Shown here: positions 42,825 through 54,458 of the stretch, piece after piece | Numbering within the stretch: the first letter of the stretch is position 1 | How the letters are laid out: every line of letters starts with the position of its first letter | Assembly (NCBI GenBank): GCA_027919835.1 | Contig: JANVFP010000009.1 | Coordinates: forward strand, 868,001-932,000 | Origin: Lentinula raphanica | Taxonomy: Eukaryota; Basidiomycota; Agaricomycetes; Agaricales; Omphalotaceae | DNA: 64,000 nucleotides | Reading direction: 5' to 3' | Notes under the pieces: generated by a model | Database searches by the model: none | Told to the model about the DNA's origin: nothing | The model's input: only the letters and a program-made list of their open reading frames with translations | Made by a program: the position numbers and the translations under genes

Positions 42825-42950
42825 ATGGACGCTTTCACTACTCTCGCCTCTTACTTCGCATCGTCTCCCGCTGAGGATCTAGAGACGGTCTCATTGCCTT
42901 TGGATGAGGACGACGGTAGCGGTGCAAACAGCTCGTGTGTGATTGCATGA
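42825..42950 (+). CDS. Lipopeptide mating-pheromone precursor 1
   Basis: A 41-residue peptide starting MDAFTTLASYF and ending GSGANSSCVIA-stop. Length, the MDxF(T/A) start, an acidic middle (LPLDEDDG) and a terminal CaaX box (Cys-Val-Ile-Ala) are the standard features of Agaricomycete a-factor-like pheromone precursors. The CaaX Cys would be farnesylated, the last three residues removed, and the N-terminal part cut off to release a short lipopeptide that a STE3-type receptor detects. The usual ER/EH processing pair is not obvious; cleavage may occur in the acidic stretch. A longer upstream in-frame start (42714) exists, but the 41-residue form matches the family and the second copy at 58004-58132. 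Confidence 0.82.
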   Translation: MDAFTTLASYFASSPAEDLETVSLPLDEDDGSGANSSCVIA

Positions 42951-43437
42951 GTACTAGCACGCTCGTCACTTTCATGTCGTTATGATCATCTCTCTGTAAG
43001 TAGCGGCACCAAGTCTTCCCTTACGATTGCACTCATAGATCGATTTCTAGATACGCTTCACACACTCAATGGCCTCTACATGCTCTACTCTATTCAGAGA
43101 GCAGGTCCATGACAATTTGTATAACTATCCCTTCGACATTCGCACTATCCGTTCTTCCTCAGGACGGGTACCCTTTTCGAAATTATCTCAACAGGAGCTT
43201 GGTAGAACGTGTGGGATTCGTAGATGGATAGGACTGGTTGAAGAGAATCCTGGAGCTCACAACAGATTAATGTTACATTAGTGTACTTTCAATTATCAAA
43301 TGCAGAGATGCAAAAGACAATGCGCGTTATGCACTGAGTCACAACAACGAGCGAACAAATTCTCAATGGATGAAGCCAGGTATAAATAATAGTCTTCGAT
43401 CTACATATTAGTACATGTCTCCTCTTAATCGGATCGT
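42951..43437. other. 3' flank of pheromone precursor 1
   Basis: I see no further gene. An ORF at 43069-43281 has no recognisable features. The stretch probably includes the 3' UTRs of the pheromone gene and of the convergent alcohol dehydrogenase. Confidence 0.4.
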
Positions 43438-44772
43438 TCAACATTTATTCGCCATGTCCAGTACGATCCTTCCCGCAATCGTACCGTTCATCATCCCGTC
43501 GTATACGTCTTTCAAATCACCTAATGATTTGTTCATAAAGTGCACCTTCACTAAACCCCGGGCTGCGATATCAAGCGCCTCGATGGCATCTTGTCTAGTG
43601 CCCACATAAGAACCGCAGATGGTGATCGATTTGAACACCGTGAAGAAGACCGATGCCGACAGGGTTGCAGAACCAGGAAGCCCATTACACATGAGGAACC
43701 CTCCTGGACGGAGGTATTCGATGGCTTGTTCGTAGCCTTTGGACTGTGAAATACGATTGTGAGTGACGAGACCAGAAGCTCTGGTCAGAAGGCTTACAGA
43801 AGAAGCGGTGACAACGGCAGCATGAGCACCCAAACCGTTGGTGGCATCTAATACTTCTTTCACAATGTCTTTACTTTCCTTGAAGTCTATCCATTTTTCG
43901 GCTCCAAGCTGGAGACACAGATCTCTCTTGTGAGCACCAGTATCGATTGCGATGACACGCAGGCCTCGCACGCGGGCATATTGGACACCTTGATTCGCAG
44001 AGCGTTAGCGAGTGATTACAGACCGACTGAAACGAATATGAAGATACCCAGATGACCCAAGCCTCCCCCGGCACCGGGAATGACTATCCAATCACCGGGA
44101 ACTGTCTGTGAGTTCTTGATAGCGCGGTATACAGTCAGTCCGGCACAAAGAACAGAAGAGGCCGCGTCACTGGGGAAACCCTCTGGTATAGGAGTGACAT
44201 AGTTCACGTATGATACAACATATTCCTGGAAGGTTCCGTCGATGTTGTAGCCACTGAACAAAGCATGGGGACAGTCTAGACGTGAGGACGGAATCAAGGA
44301 ATGATCAGCATCAGAATCACACAACGGTCAAAGCGATAGTCGAAAGAGGTCTTACTCTGTTCTCTTCCTTTTCGGCATTGCTCGCAGTTCAGACAGGCAC
44401 TAGCGATCCACTTGATGCCGACGCGGTCACCAAGTTTGACGGGAGAGTGTGCAGTGTTCTGACCGATAGCGACGACAATCCCAACACCCTCATGGCCACC
44501 GATAAGAGGCAAACGAGGAGGGACTGGCCAGTCGCCAAGCACAGCGTGAAGATCACTGTGGCAAGCACCTGCCAATATACACACGTCAACTCACGGTTCA
44601 TAACAAGTACCAAGACCTACGAACCAGAAAAATCGAGCTTGACAAGACATTCCCCAGGCGCAAGCTCCTCTGGCCTTCTGACAGGATGGTCATTCTTGAT
44701 TTGGAGCTCGCCCCCGATCTTGTCTACTATGGCAGCGATTTGGGTCTGGGGAATAACAAACTCGGTCGTCAT
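43438..44772 (-). CDS. Zinc-dependent alcohol dehydrogenase (ADH1-type MDR family)
   Basis: Multi-exon gene starting [18 protein letters not shown]. Catalytic zinc ligands are visible in [11 protein letters not shown] (Cys) and [13 protein letters not shown] (GHE), structural zinc Cys in [12 protein letters not shown] followed by [20 protein letters not shown], and the NAD-binding glycine motif in [11 protein letters not shown]. It ends [15 protein letters not shown]. One intron splits after VVTASS (about 43745-43799). This is the fermentative/assimilatory yeast-type ADH, oxidising or reducing short-chain alcohols and aldehydes with NAD in the cytosol. The frame is complete. Convergent with pheromone precursor 1. 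Confidence 0.92.
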
Positions 44773-45357
44773 CTTGAATGTGTGTATGTGGGTTCTGCAG
44801 CAATGGGTCGATCCGTATTTATGTCGAATCTTTCCCTCCCTCACTCCTTTGTTCCCGCTATTTGGTAACATCTCTGGGTCAAACGAATAGGACAAAAGGT
44901 GGAGTCCGGTTCGCTATTCCCCAAGACAAGCTTGACTATCGAAGGAAGCGCAAATCAGTGAGTACTGCATTAAACGTCCATTCTTGATCCATGAATCAGA
45001 ATGGATCTTCCAGTGCTTCGAGACATTACCCGTGTCCTCTACTTGTAGAGACTTTGCTCGCCAGAACTTTTACCGTCGAATTAGAGAAGAGCCTCCTGAT
45101 CAATGAGGCAATCCGTATGACTCCAATAGAATAGTAGACGTTGTACTCAGGTAAAGCAAATCGCGCGTTCTCTTGAGATTGTTACAAACCGTTGAAACAG
45201 TGAATCCGACTGGGGACATGTGTCATGCCTCATACGGTCTTCGATTAAAGTAGTTACTAAGATGGCTCTATAAATGAATCCACATAATGATAGCTGTTGA
45301 AACACATTAGCTATCGGGAGCTGAAAGACATATACTTCAAATTGAAGGAACTCACGA
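44773..45357. other. Intergenic between ADH promoter and LCB1 3' end
   Basis: I see no gene. Holds the ADH promoter (minus strand) and the 3' end of LCB1. Confidence 0.5.
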
Positions 45358-47232
45358 TTATTTAAATTTTCTCTTCAAAATCTTCGCTAGCACGTGAACA
45401 GCCTTCTCTGTATCAGCTTTCGACAAAGCGCTGGACATTGCGAGACGAATGCTTGGTCTAGCCTCGGTGATTTCCAAGCTCCTGACCCGCTTTGCCTTAG
45501 TGATCATCACTCCCTGGGCCATCGCCTCTTCTACAACTTCTTGTAGTAACCGTTCCTCCCTTTCAATATCAAAGACGGGTGCGTCTCTCGGTACAGGAGA
45601 TGATGGGTTTGACGGTTTGCTATTGGACATTGAGGCCGCGGCGGAAGGGTGTAACATGTCGGAGGGCGAGAGATTGCGTAAATGAATGTGAATAATCGGG
45701 GAAGCGCGATGGGAAGGAATGGAGATGCTATCAACTTGGTCCAGAATCGCGCGAGCCGCTCGAACATTGTCTTGTAGCCGAGTGAGTAGCGACGGGGTAT
45801 CCCGTAAGACATTGATGCCTTCGGATGCACTTACAGCTAGGAGCGGCGGCATGGAAGCTGAAAATACATATGCGGGACTATTGATACGCTAAGTATAAAC
45901 AATTAGTGTGGCATATAACACACACAATTGAAGTCTTTACCTGATGTTCAACCACGGTACGAGATCCAGCACAGAAACCGCCCGATGCACATAGACCAAT
46001 AGCACATGAGCCTATGAGTATGTCCACTTTGGAAGCCTGGTCCCGACATTAAGAGCATTCTGTGCATGAAACACATTCACATACTTTCACATTATAGAGT
46101 TCGGTCAAACCGCGACCGGTACGACCCACAGCGCCGAAAGAGTATGACTCGTCGAGAATAAGACGATATTTATATTTCTGCTTGAGCTCAATCTGTTTTT
46201 GTAGAGGAATGAGAACCGTAGATAACGTATATATACTAAACGATATTCTTACCAGCTTTGGGAGGTCAGTCATGGTACCATCCCGTTCGAAGATGCCTTC
46301 GGTAATGATGAAGCGTCGAGTCAACGGTCCCTTGCGTTTACGTCTTTCTTTCTCTACGCTTTGCAGAACCTCTTCCAGGCTGTGCAAATCATTGTGGTCG
46401 TACCAGCGAATAGTTGACCGCGATATCTCCATACCCTTCTGGATGTTCAATGTAACAGCACGGTCAGCGACTATGATGTCGCCTCGTTTGCAGAACGCTG
46501 GAATAACTGAGGAAGCGGTAATGAAGCCCTGCCAGTAAAGAATTGCACTCTCTGTATCGAGGAACTCTGCTATATCCTTTTCGCATTGGAGATGCACATC
46601 TGCAGACGAGTCAGTTGGTACAGTAAACAAGGACGGGCGTTTTGACGCACCAAAATTTCCATAAAAACCAGTGGGTCCGCAACTACCGACACCGTATTTC
46701 CTCATGGCTTCGAGAGCGCGCTGCTTGACGTGTTCATTGTTTGCCAACCCGGTGAAATTGAGACTAGCTAGATTGATGGTAGGCTTTCCAGTATTGACCA
46801 AGGTAGGGTGAGGACCATTAGCACCGGCAATGATAGGCACGGCAGCAAGCTCTGCAGCCTCAACATCGTCTAGAGGCTTCGCCAATGGCTCTGGTACCCA
46901 GTCCTCTACCAATTCGTCGATTTCCTGAGAATGAAGGTCAAGATGCGAACTGCGCGTTTCGAAGCATGATTCCTCACTTTGTCAGAAAACTCGATAAAGT
47001 TTTTCCCATTATTCCTGTCCGCACGTGTACGCGACTGAAGAAGTGTCCTTACGACGAGAAAGAAGATGATGAGTTCAAGGAACGTTCGTCCTGGGTCATT
47101 TTGGTGAGAGCTTCGGACATATCGTTCGATGATTGCTGAACCGGGAAGCTTGTAGAACGTCCTTTCTACAGCAGATAGAGAGTGAGCGATAGAAAGAACG
47201 ACCGTATCCAGCGTTGTTGAAGCACTGGCCAT
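45358..47232 (-). CDS. LCB1: Serine palmitoyltransferase subunit 1
   Basis: Starts MASASTTLDTVVLSIAHS with an N-terminal membrane helix (TFLELIIFFLVVRTLLQS). Further exons carry the class-II aminotransferase fold typical of LCB1: GKPTINLASLNFTGLANN, MRKYGVGSCGPTGFYG, FLDTESAILYWQGFITAS, RRFIITEGIFERDGTM, RLILDESYSFGAVGRTGRG and VEHQRINSPAYVFSASMPP. It lacks the PLP-binding lysine, as expected for the LCB1 (not LCB2) subunit. With LCB2 it condenses serine and palmitoyl-CoA, the first step of sphingolipid synthesis, in the ER. At least five introns; the frame is complete. Divergent from the F-box gene, 175 bp apart. Confidence 0.92.
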
Positions 47233-47406
47233 GGTTGCTGGAGAGGGAGGTCAAGGGTGACCCTGACCGACCATCGAATGATTTTCCAACCATGCCGCTT
47301 TCGGCAGAGTCACATGTCACATTCCACATAACTCACGTCATAACATTGGCTCATCAAAATTAGTCCCTTTCCGTTTTCTAGACTTGCATCTTATCCTTCA
47401 ACCACC

Positions 47407-48400
47407 ATGAGCACTTTGCTCCAAGACGTTCTACGCTCGAACACTACAGCAGACTCGAAGCTTATCGAGCGCAAGCTTAACAGCCTCAGCTTTACTTCGA
47501 AGCAGGGTGTAACTCCCACTACATCATCACAAAATAACACAAGTGATGATTCAGACGACGAGTTGGTTAATGTGGTGAGTTCCTTTGGCCGTTCATTCAG
47601 GCCGTAGGAGTAGCTGACATCCATCGATCAGGTATCTGTACCAGGTACACCCTCTAGAACTAGGCCTCCATCACCTACTCGAAACGGCGCTGCTTCTCGT
47701 CCTCTTACTAGACGACCTTTACATGTATCATCATCATCACCCTCTGCCAAGACAGATCCCCTCAAAGTTTTGCCGACCGAAATCTCCCAGAAGATATTCT
47801 CAAGACTAAACACACGGGATCTAGCTAAATGTGCTTTGGTCTCGAAGAAATGGCATAGAAGCCAGACTATAAACTATGGTAGGTGCGTTTTCAGTTAACG
47901 GACACACGTGCATGACCAAGACACTACTTCGTTAGTTTGGTTTCAACTGTATAGAAAGGAGAACTTCCACGATGAAAGTTTACCTCCGGGAAAATGGACG
48001 AAGAGAGAATCCAAACAGAACTGGGTACGCACCGTCATATTTTATATCGTCGATCGATGCTCATCATCCAAATCTCTTACTTCAGCGCACAACCTATCTC
48101 AAATCTACATCTGAACGCTCACCCACCAATGGGACCTTCTCATCCCGTGGTTCGGGTTATTCTACCCCTTCTTCCAATTATGGCTCTACTCTTGGATCGG
48201 GTTATCAAACACCTCGCGAAATTAAAGAGGAGAAATGGAAATTAGAGAATGAAGCCTCAGCTTCACCAGGAAAGGTTGAGATGCGTGCGATTTATAAGGA
48301 GATGGGCGGAAGGAAGGCAAGAGGTAAGAACAAAATGGGAAGTACGGGCGGGAGAACGATCAGAGATAAGGGTGGTTGGGTCGAAAATGATGGATGGTAA
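47407..48400 (+). CDS. F-box protein
   Basis: Three or four exons. Starts MSTLLQDVLRSNTTADSK. After a Ser/Pro/Arg-rich stretch (SVPGTPSRTRPPSPTRNG) comes an F-box: VLPTEISQKIFSRLNTRDL then CALVSKKWHRSQTINYVWFQ. Downstream are KENFHDESLPPGKWTKRESK and a Gly/Ser-rich linker, ending GGRTIRDKGGWVENDGW. The F-box links substrates to SKP1-cullin ubiquitin ligases; no WD40 or LRR substrate domain is present, so the target is unknown. An intron (about 48022-48088) removes text between ESKQNW and RTTYLKSTSERSP. Confidence 0.8.
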
Positions 48401-48672
48401 AATTGTGAAGGCCACTGCTAATCTTGGCGACCGTAATCAGAACGAGAAATATTTGTGTAAGTTCTACCTGTCATATACATGTAGGAGAGGTGACGGAACT
48501 TGATTATGTAGATGTAAGGGCTCCTGTCCCAATGAAAGACTTGGATTTATCAGAACTTCACAGTAAACGCAATCGTACTTGCAGTGGTAGTTACTAGTAG
48601 TACTCAGTACAAGGTACGCTTTGGGATCACCTTCAGTGCAACTAGCATCTACATACATGAATCAGGATATTT

Positions 48673-48829
48673 CTAAACATTAGATTTGTATCCAGGCTTT
48701 CTTGAGTGTGCCCAAGGCCAAAGGTTCGAGATAAGCTTTGTTTGTTGAAATGACACCCAGCCAGTATTCCTTGGAGTAGTTGAATTCGATGTATCATTTC
48801 CGTCTTCTGAAGTATCACTTGGCTGAACG
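48673..48829 (-). pseudogene. Isolated C-terminal exon of a third DUF6535-type gene
   Basis: On the minus strand the exon reads QPSDTSEDGN ... NTGWVSFQQTKLISNLWPW, then a stop. It aligns with the last exon of DUF6535 copy 2 (QPGKVINNES ... SGWVKFRRSIYDSNFWPW). The splice acceptor (TTCAG) is also kept. Nothing upstream resembles the rest of the gene, so it is an orphan fragment. Confidence 0.55.
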
Positions 48830-49179
48830 TAGAAGCCATTGTGTTTGTCAGCCCTCACCAAGGGAAAAAGAACAAGAAATCATCTGACAAATGCAAATTC
48901 CTCTCTGTCACTTGCCTCAGGAAGAGTACGACATCATCATAGCTGTTTCCAAAAAGTCTAGTATCTGGGACTATCATCTCATCGGTTGTCCCTGCACAGG
49001 CTCACAGTCAATGGCTTGTGGTGCTTCTCCTTATGCTTCTTTGAGGTTTTTTGCTGTTTTGTTTTGAAGACCGATGGATAAGAGTAAAGTGATAAAAGAA
49101 TGAATGAGTGAAATATGTATGGCGGCGTCGGTGCGTGAGCGTCGCATTGGGTGAGTGAAGTACAGCATCTCTCAAATCT

Positions 49180-50255
49180 ATTGACGGGACGAGGGTTGAC
49201 GGAGGTTGACGGCCACCCGATTCGTAGATGAAATTGAATCTATGGAGAAGCACTCAGACGCACACAGGTGATACCTTTTGTTTCGGATGTTCCTCCACAG
49301 GCCTACGCTGGCACTGCACTGGTTCACGATCAGTAACGACAATGTGAACACTCAGCTCAGCTTTCGGGTAAAGGATGATGCGTTTCGAGGAGTCAATCTG
49401 TGGTCGTCTCGAGTCAGACTTGCTCGCATTGGCCTCAGGGCCTTAGGCTGAACTGGTCTCAAGCGCTCACCGTCACAAATAATTGGTTGAAACTTGAGCG
49501 GTTGATCAGAACATCGGTGAAGGCATAAATCTGAGTGTGGAGAGGTAGTGGCCGCAGCGACTTCCAAGGGCGAGTATATGACCATTGGTCCGATAAGCAT
49601 ACGAATCCAAACATATGAAGACAATGGAGACACAGTTGAAATTTGAACGCACATACAGTAGTCGCATCTCTCTTGAGGTTGTTTCGAGTTCGTGTTGGAT
49701 CAATCATCTTGAGCCTCTACTTCTGTTACATAGTCAGAAGGGGTAAGGTTCGAGATAGATTGAAAATAAGAAGAATGTGACTCGCCTTTGAACGAAGATA
49801 TCTATCTGTATCGGGGCGTGCCGAAACGCTAAGTTCAGTCATACTTGTTTTAGAGTTATATTGCATGAGATTGAAGCGTTCAGCTTCAGAAAAGATCGAC
49901 TTATAGCTGTTGAGCTGCCGGTAGAGCTCGAACGAAGGTTCAACTCCAAGGTAGAGACGTATCGAACAACGCATAATCACAGCCCCAACTCGCGGACAAA
50001 GTATGAAAACAACATCTGGGTACGCATCGAGATGCACGGGCTGCAAAATCATCTTTATCAAAACCCTTCCATTACTGAGTAGCGTCCAGCAACATATTCA
50101 AAAGGCGGAGGCTCAATATGAGACAGATATATTATATACGACTCACCTTGAGATTGATATGTTATCTGCGCCGATGAGGTCCAATGAAAGAGCCAAGACT
50201 TGGAACCCGTAGTAACCCTTGAGGCTTTTGAGGTCGGATCACCAGAGATATATGT
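49180..50255 (-). CDS. Possible multi-exon gene, unrecognised
   Basis: Coding-like blocks follow one another on the minus strand with plausible splice borders: LKSLKGYYGFQVLALSLDL (about 50150-50240), then about 110 residues including LQPVHLDAYPDVVFILCP and YRQLNSYKSIFSEAERFN (about 49780-50063), and further down RIILYPKAELSVHIVVTDRE (about 49300-49390). Start and end codons and some intron phases are unclear. I recognise no family. It could be a real small protein or a decayed gene. Confidence 0.35.
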
Positions 50256-50880
50256 ATCTGGCAAAAGAAGAAAAGTTCAGAAAAAGTCTTGGGATGATAG
50301 GTCAATCAGATAAGAGAAATGACTCGCCAGGACAGGCCAGGACTAAGGTCAGAGCGGCTGCTTGTTGCATCTGGCATTGAAGAGATCTAACACGGATTAA
50401 GCTGGATTAAGCCTGTGAATTGGCGATTGATTAGCCAAACTGATGAACAAGTGCTAGCGTTCTAGTGAGAGAGATGAGTTCATCATTCGCCGGTTCAAAC
50501 AAACTTTGCTCAAGGCTCAAGCCGGAAGGCGGGCATGGCTTAAGGTTCCAAATAGGTCTGTACTTGCTGCCAGCTGGCGAGTTTTTGGAAAAGGATCCAT
50601 GCGAAACAGACCACGATTCCCTGTAGGGTGCACTTGCCGTTGGATGTCCAATATTCGTCTGACTTGGCAAGCCGGTTTGTTGTTTCGATCATATCGCCAC
50701 CTATGTAATCATTGGGTCAAAGAGCGTCTTATTCAAGGGTAAAATCGCAGCAAGACTAGTCTTTGTCCGTCATGCATCCGAGCCTTGTCGGAAGGAGATA
50801 TGCAGCAGCAGCGGCTTCGCTAGGTACCGTAGTCGCAGAAGGCCCCCTCGTTCGGACCTCATGTGTCTCCATTTCTTTCC

Positions 50881-51090
50881 ATGGAAAATTTCCAGTGGGT
50901 TGACGACATGGTTTTGGAGAGTACTATTTGTCGTACATGTTCAAAGCTCGTGTTGTTCCGTTGTCTACAAGGAACAAAAAAAATTCAAGTTGTTGCATCA
51001 GATCAGACCATCATATCGACACACCGAGTTCTCCAGTCTCCTCTCCATTACCCCTCCACTACAGTGGCCGACCCCATTCTCGATACATAG
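50881..51090 (+). CDS. Possible small protein (69 aa), unrecognised
   Basis: ORF starting MENFQWVDDMVLESTICR with one C-x2-C pair (ICRTCSK), ending TTVADPILDT. No homologue recognised and no clear promoter. It may be a chance ORF. Confidence 0.25.
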   Translation: MENFQWVDDMVLESTICRTCSKLVLFRCLQGTKKIQVVASDQTIISTHRVLQSPLHYPSTTVADPILDT

Positions 51091-51805
51091 TTTTGAAAGT
51101 CCCTTGATTTGCGTACTTATCGTATTCGTGATACCTTCATGAAAATTTGTCTAGGCAAGATCGCATTGTTCAGAATTGAATTTGAACAGAGCTTCCATTA
51201 GACAGACCGAGCATTAAGATAGTTGTTCCTGTGAGCACAAGACAGCAAAATTGAGCTCTGGAGAAAGATAGTTCTGACTGTTGTGTCAGACCGGTCGTCA
51301 ATCGATGGTGAATGTCGGGTGATGGTGGAGAGAAGGAAATTTGACGCCCGTTCGCGATCGGGAAACGAGTCAGAGGCGCCCATTCCGTGTAATTCGCCTG
51401 GTCCGACAGTCAACTGGCATTGGACAAAGTCTCTTTCGATTATAGCGCAAACAGAGAAGGAAGGATACCTACGACTCAATATGAGTTAATTTTGTCTTAT
51501 TCCTTGACTTTGTAACATAACAAACTCGCGGTACACGGTTTATTCTATGAGCTCATGTACGCCGGTAGAGGATATGAGACGCTTGAGCCTTGGTGGCTAT
51601 GACTCGTTAACGCTGCTATACAACGTTGAAAGCAATAAGAGCAGTACTAATGAAAGCAAGACCGCAGCTCGAGAACAATGCCAGTACGCCTGCAAAGGGA
51701 ATGATGGGAAGCCAGGCTGGTGGAAAATCTAGTTGGGATTCTAATTGGGATTCTGATGCGAGCGTGTTGGGCGGGTATCTGAGCCAGGAGATCAGACAAA
51801 TGGAG

Positions 51806-52411
51806 TCATTGAGAATTTGATTCTTGAACTTTCTTACCTTCAGGAGTTTCCTTCGAGGACCAAATCTTTTTCCGATCCGTTAACCCTGGACTTGGGACTC
51901 TTTCATAAAGCTCGCCTCTTCCGTTCCGTTCTACACGTCCGAAATACTCTTTCCCTTTCAAATCTCCTTCCGCTATCACGGTCATTACGTAGTCCACTAT
52001 CATTCTACCATTTTCATTTCGAAATGTTGGGGTTCCTACCGGCGCCTCATATCGAGGGGAGAAACCTAGGTCAGAGGTCGCACAATCGAGTTGTATCCGG
52101 ACGTATCCGGAGAATGGACCACGATGAGCCTCTGCCAGAATCGTTCCACCATGCTGGTATGTAACTTTGACATTCTTTTCCGGAAACCTGCGACTGAGGT
52201 GGTAGCTCGATAATGAGACCGTTGTGTTGATGGACAAAGGGGTAGCAGTATTCTTCAGGATTTATCAGTTGCCGACATGCAAACAGAGCTTCATGGAGCT
52301 TACCGAGTTACTAACAACAGGCTCGTATAGAGGCATAGCAGATGTAGCCGCGATGGTGCATACAAGACCGAACACAAGGATGAGCTTGGAAGAGTGCGTG
52401 ATATTCCACAT
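51806..52411 (-). CDS. Small secreted protein, unrecognised
   Basis: First exon starts MWNITHSSKLILVFGLVC, a good signal peptide ending near TSA-MPLY, and closes at a GTAAG donor (about 52305). After an intron the main exon (about 51806-52200) reads RRFPEKNVKVTYQHGGTIL, GYVRIQLDCATSDLGFSP, GRMIVDYVMTVIAEGDLKGK and EYFGRVERNGRGELYERV. Predicted mature size is about 150 residues with one Cys. The exact acceptor is uncertain because phase needs one extra base pair choice. It resembles typical fungal effector-like small secreted proteins; function unknown. Confidence 0.55.
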
Positions 52412-54458
52412 AATGCTGGAACGAAACAGATGCATGCGAGTGAAAATCCTACAAATAAAAGAACAACGTTCAGTCTGGTACGTTAGATGGGATAGAGACA
52501 CGTACAATAGCAGTATTGCAACGTGGTTTTTGATAGGCAGACTTTTCTTGACCAGCAAAGAAAAATCGACTAGGTAGCTGACCAGCGGCGGGCGAAACGA
52601 GATGAAAACGAAGTAGGGGCCACAGTTGAAAAGTGAGGGTCTTTATATACCCATCGAAGATGAGTTCACATGAGCACGATGAACGAAATCAACATCTGGA
52701 TCCGGAGACGCGAGGCTCAAGAGTCGTCGTTTCGGGGGTGAATTTTCGTTACAACCTCCCAACCCTGACGGCATTCATTCCTGCACAGGTCTACCTCCTA
52801 CGACGGGATAAAATTGAGCCACATCAACCCAGCCCAGGACTGCCCAGGATTGCCTAGGATAATCCGAAAAATCGATGAAAACGTTCGAACATCCCGTTGA
52901 TTTCGCAGATTGGGATCAACTTGAACGATTAGTGCAATCAGAGTAGCATGCTATTCCTATAAGAGGGCCATCAGCTGAGTGTTAACAACAATGCGAGATG
53001 ATGAGAGTCGGCTGTGCTCCTTCATGAGTTTCCTTTAGGCGTTCCACTGCGTTCCAACGGTGGAATTAAGTGGAATGATTACCGGCATATCTACTATTCA
53101 GAAGGGGAAAAGATTTAAAAAGCTCATACTAATAGGGCAGACTCAGAAAGCCACACTGATGATTCGATGTTCGGAAAGAGAGATACTTAGTACACAGCGC
53201 ATTGAAACGTTTCTGTTCACAAGATGACCTGCTATATGACCTCTACCTCCACGTCCTAAAGGGCATATAGTATGTAGTCAGGCTGGACAGCGTGGAGTCG
53301 CCTTGAAACAGGTGTCTGTTGCGAAGTTGCAGTTGCATGGGCCTATTCCCCTGTAGGCAAACTTGTGCGAGACGAGAGCAGAGATTTCGCCCACTCAACG
53401 AAAATTGCAATCTATTGGACTTGGATGTTCAGTGGAGCTTCAGAAATCAAGCAGGCATGAAATTGAAAGCGCATACACCACGACTGGCTACGAGTCCGAC
53501 TGACGATTCACGAACATGGGCCGATATCCCTAGTAGCGAACCTGCTCTTTCATCGATCGAGAACTGTCTAGGTTGTTCTTCTGAGTTCCGTGAGGTTCCA
53601 TGGTTTTCCTGCATCCTCAGGCTGTTTTTCCATTGGCATGGTAAAAGAGGACATCCTGGCACATCGTTGTTCACTGGATGACTCCCCTTGCGCCATATTT
53701 TATTTTTCCGATTCCGAGGACCGATGCCACTTGTTTCCAGTTGTTTCCTGCACTGGATTTCTGTCTAAATGGATCATCGTGCCCGGATGATCGTGTCCAC
53801 GAATAGCCACGAATACCGTGAGTCTCGGAATTGTGAGTTCTTGAGTCCCACAGGCAAACCCAGGCAGACTCATGCGAGCCGAGCTCGCTAGTTAAGAGTG
53901 AGCCTTGCGCCTTGACTAAATCACCCGAGGTTGCCTGCTTCGTGCCCTCAAGTATGATTTAAGTGGATGTCGTCCAACCTCGTTCAACTGTCTTCGTCTC
54001 TGACGGTAGTAGCAGCAGTAGCAGAGTTCGAAAGGGCAGTGAGAGAAATGACACGCTGGAAGGAGTAATTAGAAGTAATCCCACAACGAAAGTGCATATT
54101 TGAACTTCTTGATATCTGGACTTGCCGGGGGAGACAAACGTGAACTTGGCAAGAGCTTCCTCTTCATGTTGCACTTATTGGTCCTGCGAGTCAAAGGATG
54201 TTACCGTCTGTAGCATGAGTGAATTATTACAATGTTACCGAAATTTCCTGTTGCCCAAGTCCTCCTAAGTCCTTGATACTTTCATCCTCGTAGTAGGCGT
54301 ACTATGTACAGCGTTCTACGTAGGAGGAATTGATCCGGATGGACCTTAGTCTAGGGTTAGGAGTTTCCAGCCACGTGCAAACCCAAACGCGTCGATCGCC
54401 ACGTACAAATTCTACACTCTTTCATCTTCCCTACATCCCACCACCTTCAAAACCAAAA
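52412..54458. other. Intergenic, 2 kb without a supported gene
   Basis: Only chance-like ORFs. The GET2-like promoter is at the right edge. An ORF at 53319-53681 has no recognisable motif or splice support. Confidence 0.45.

Noticed and set aside
42714..42950. Longer 78-aa start for pheromone precursor 1
   Set aside because: The extra N-terminus lies just after the TATA box, in the expected 5' UTR, and has no counterpart in precursor 2.
51283..51820. Plus-strand gene ending DASVLGGYLSQEIRQMESL
   Set aside because: Some coding-like text, but start, frame and intron could not be made consistent; convergent overlap with the secreted-protein gene.
53319..53681. 120-aa ORF
   Set aside because: No motif, composition or splice evidence; flanks are stop-rich.
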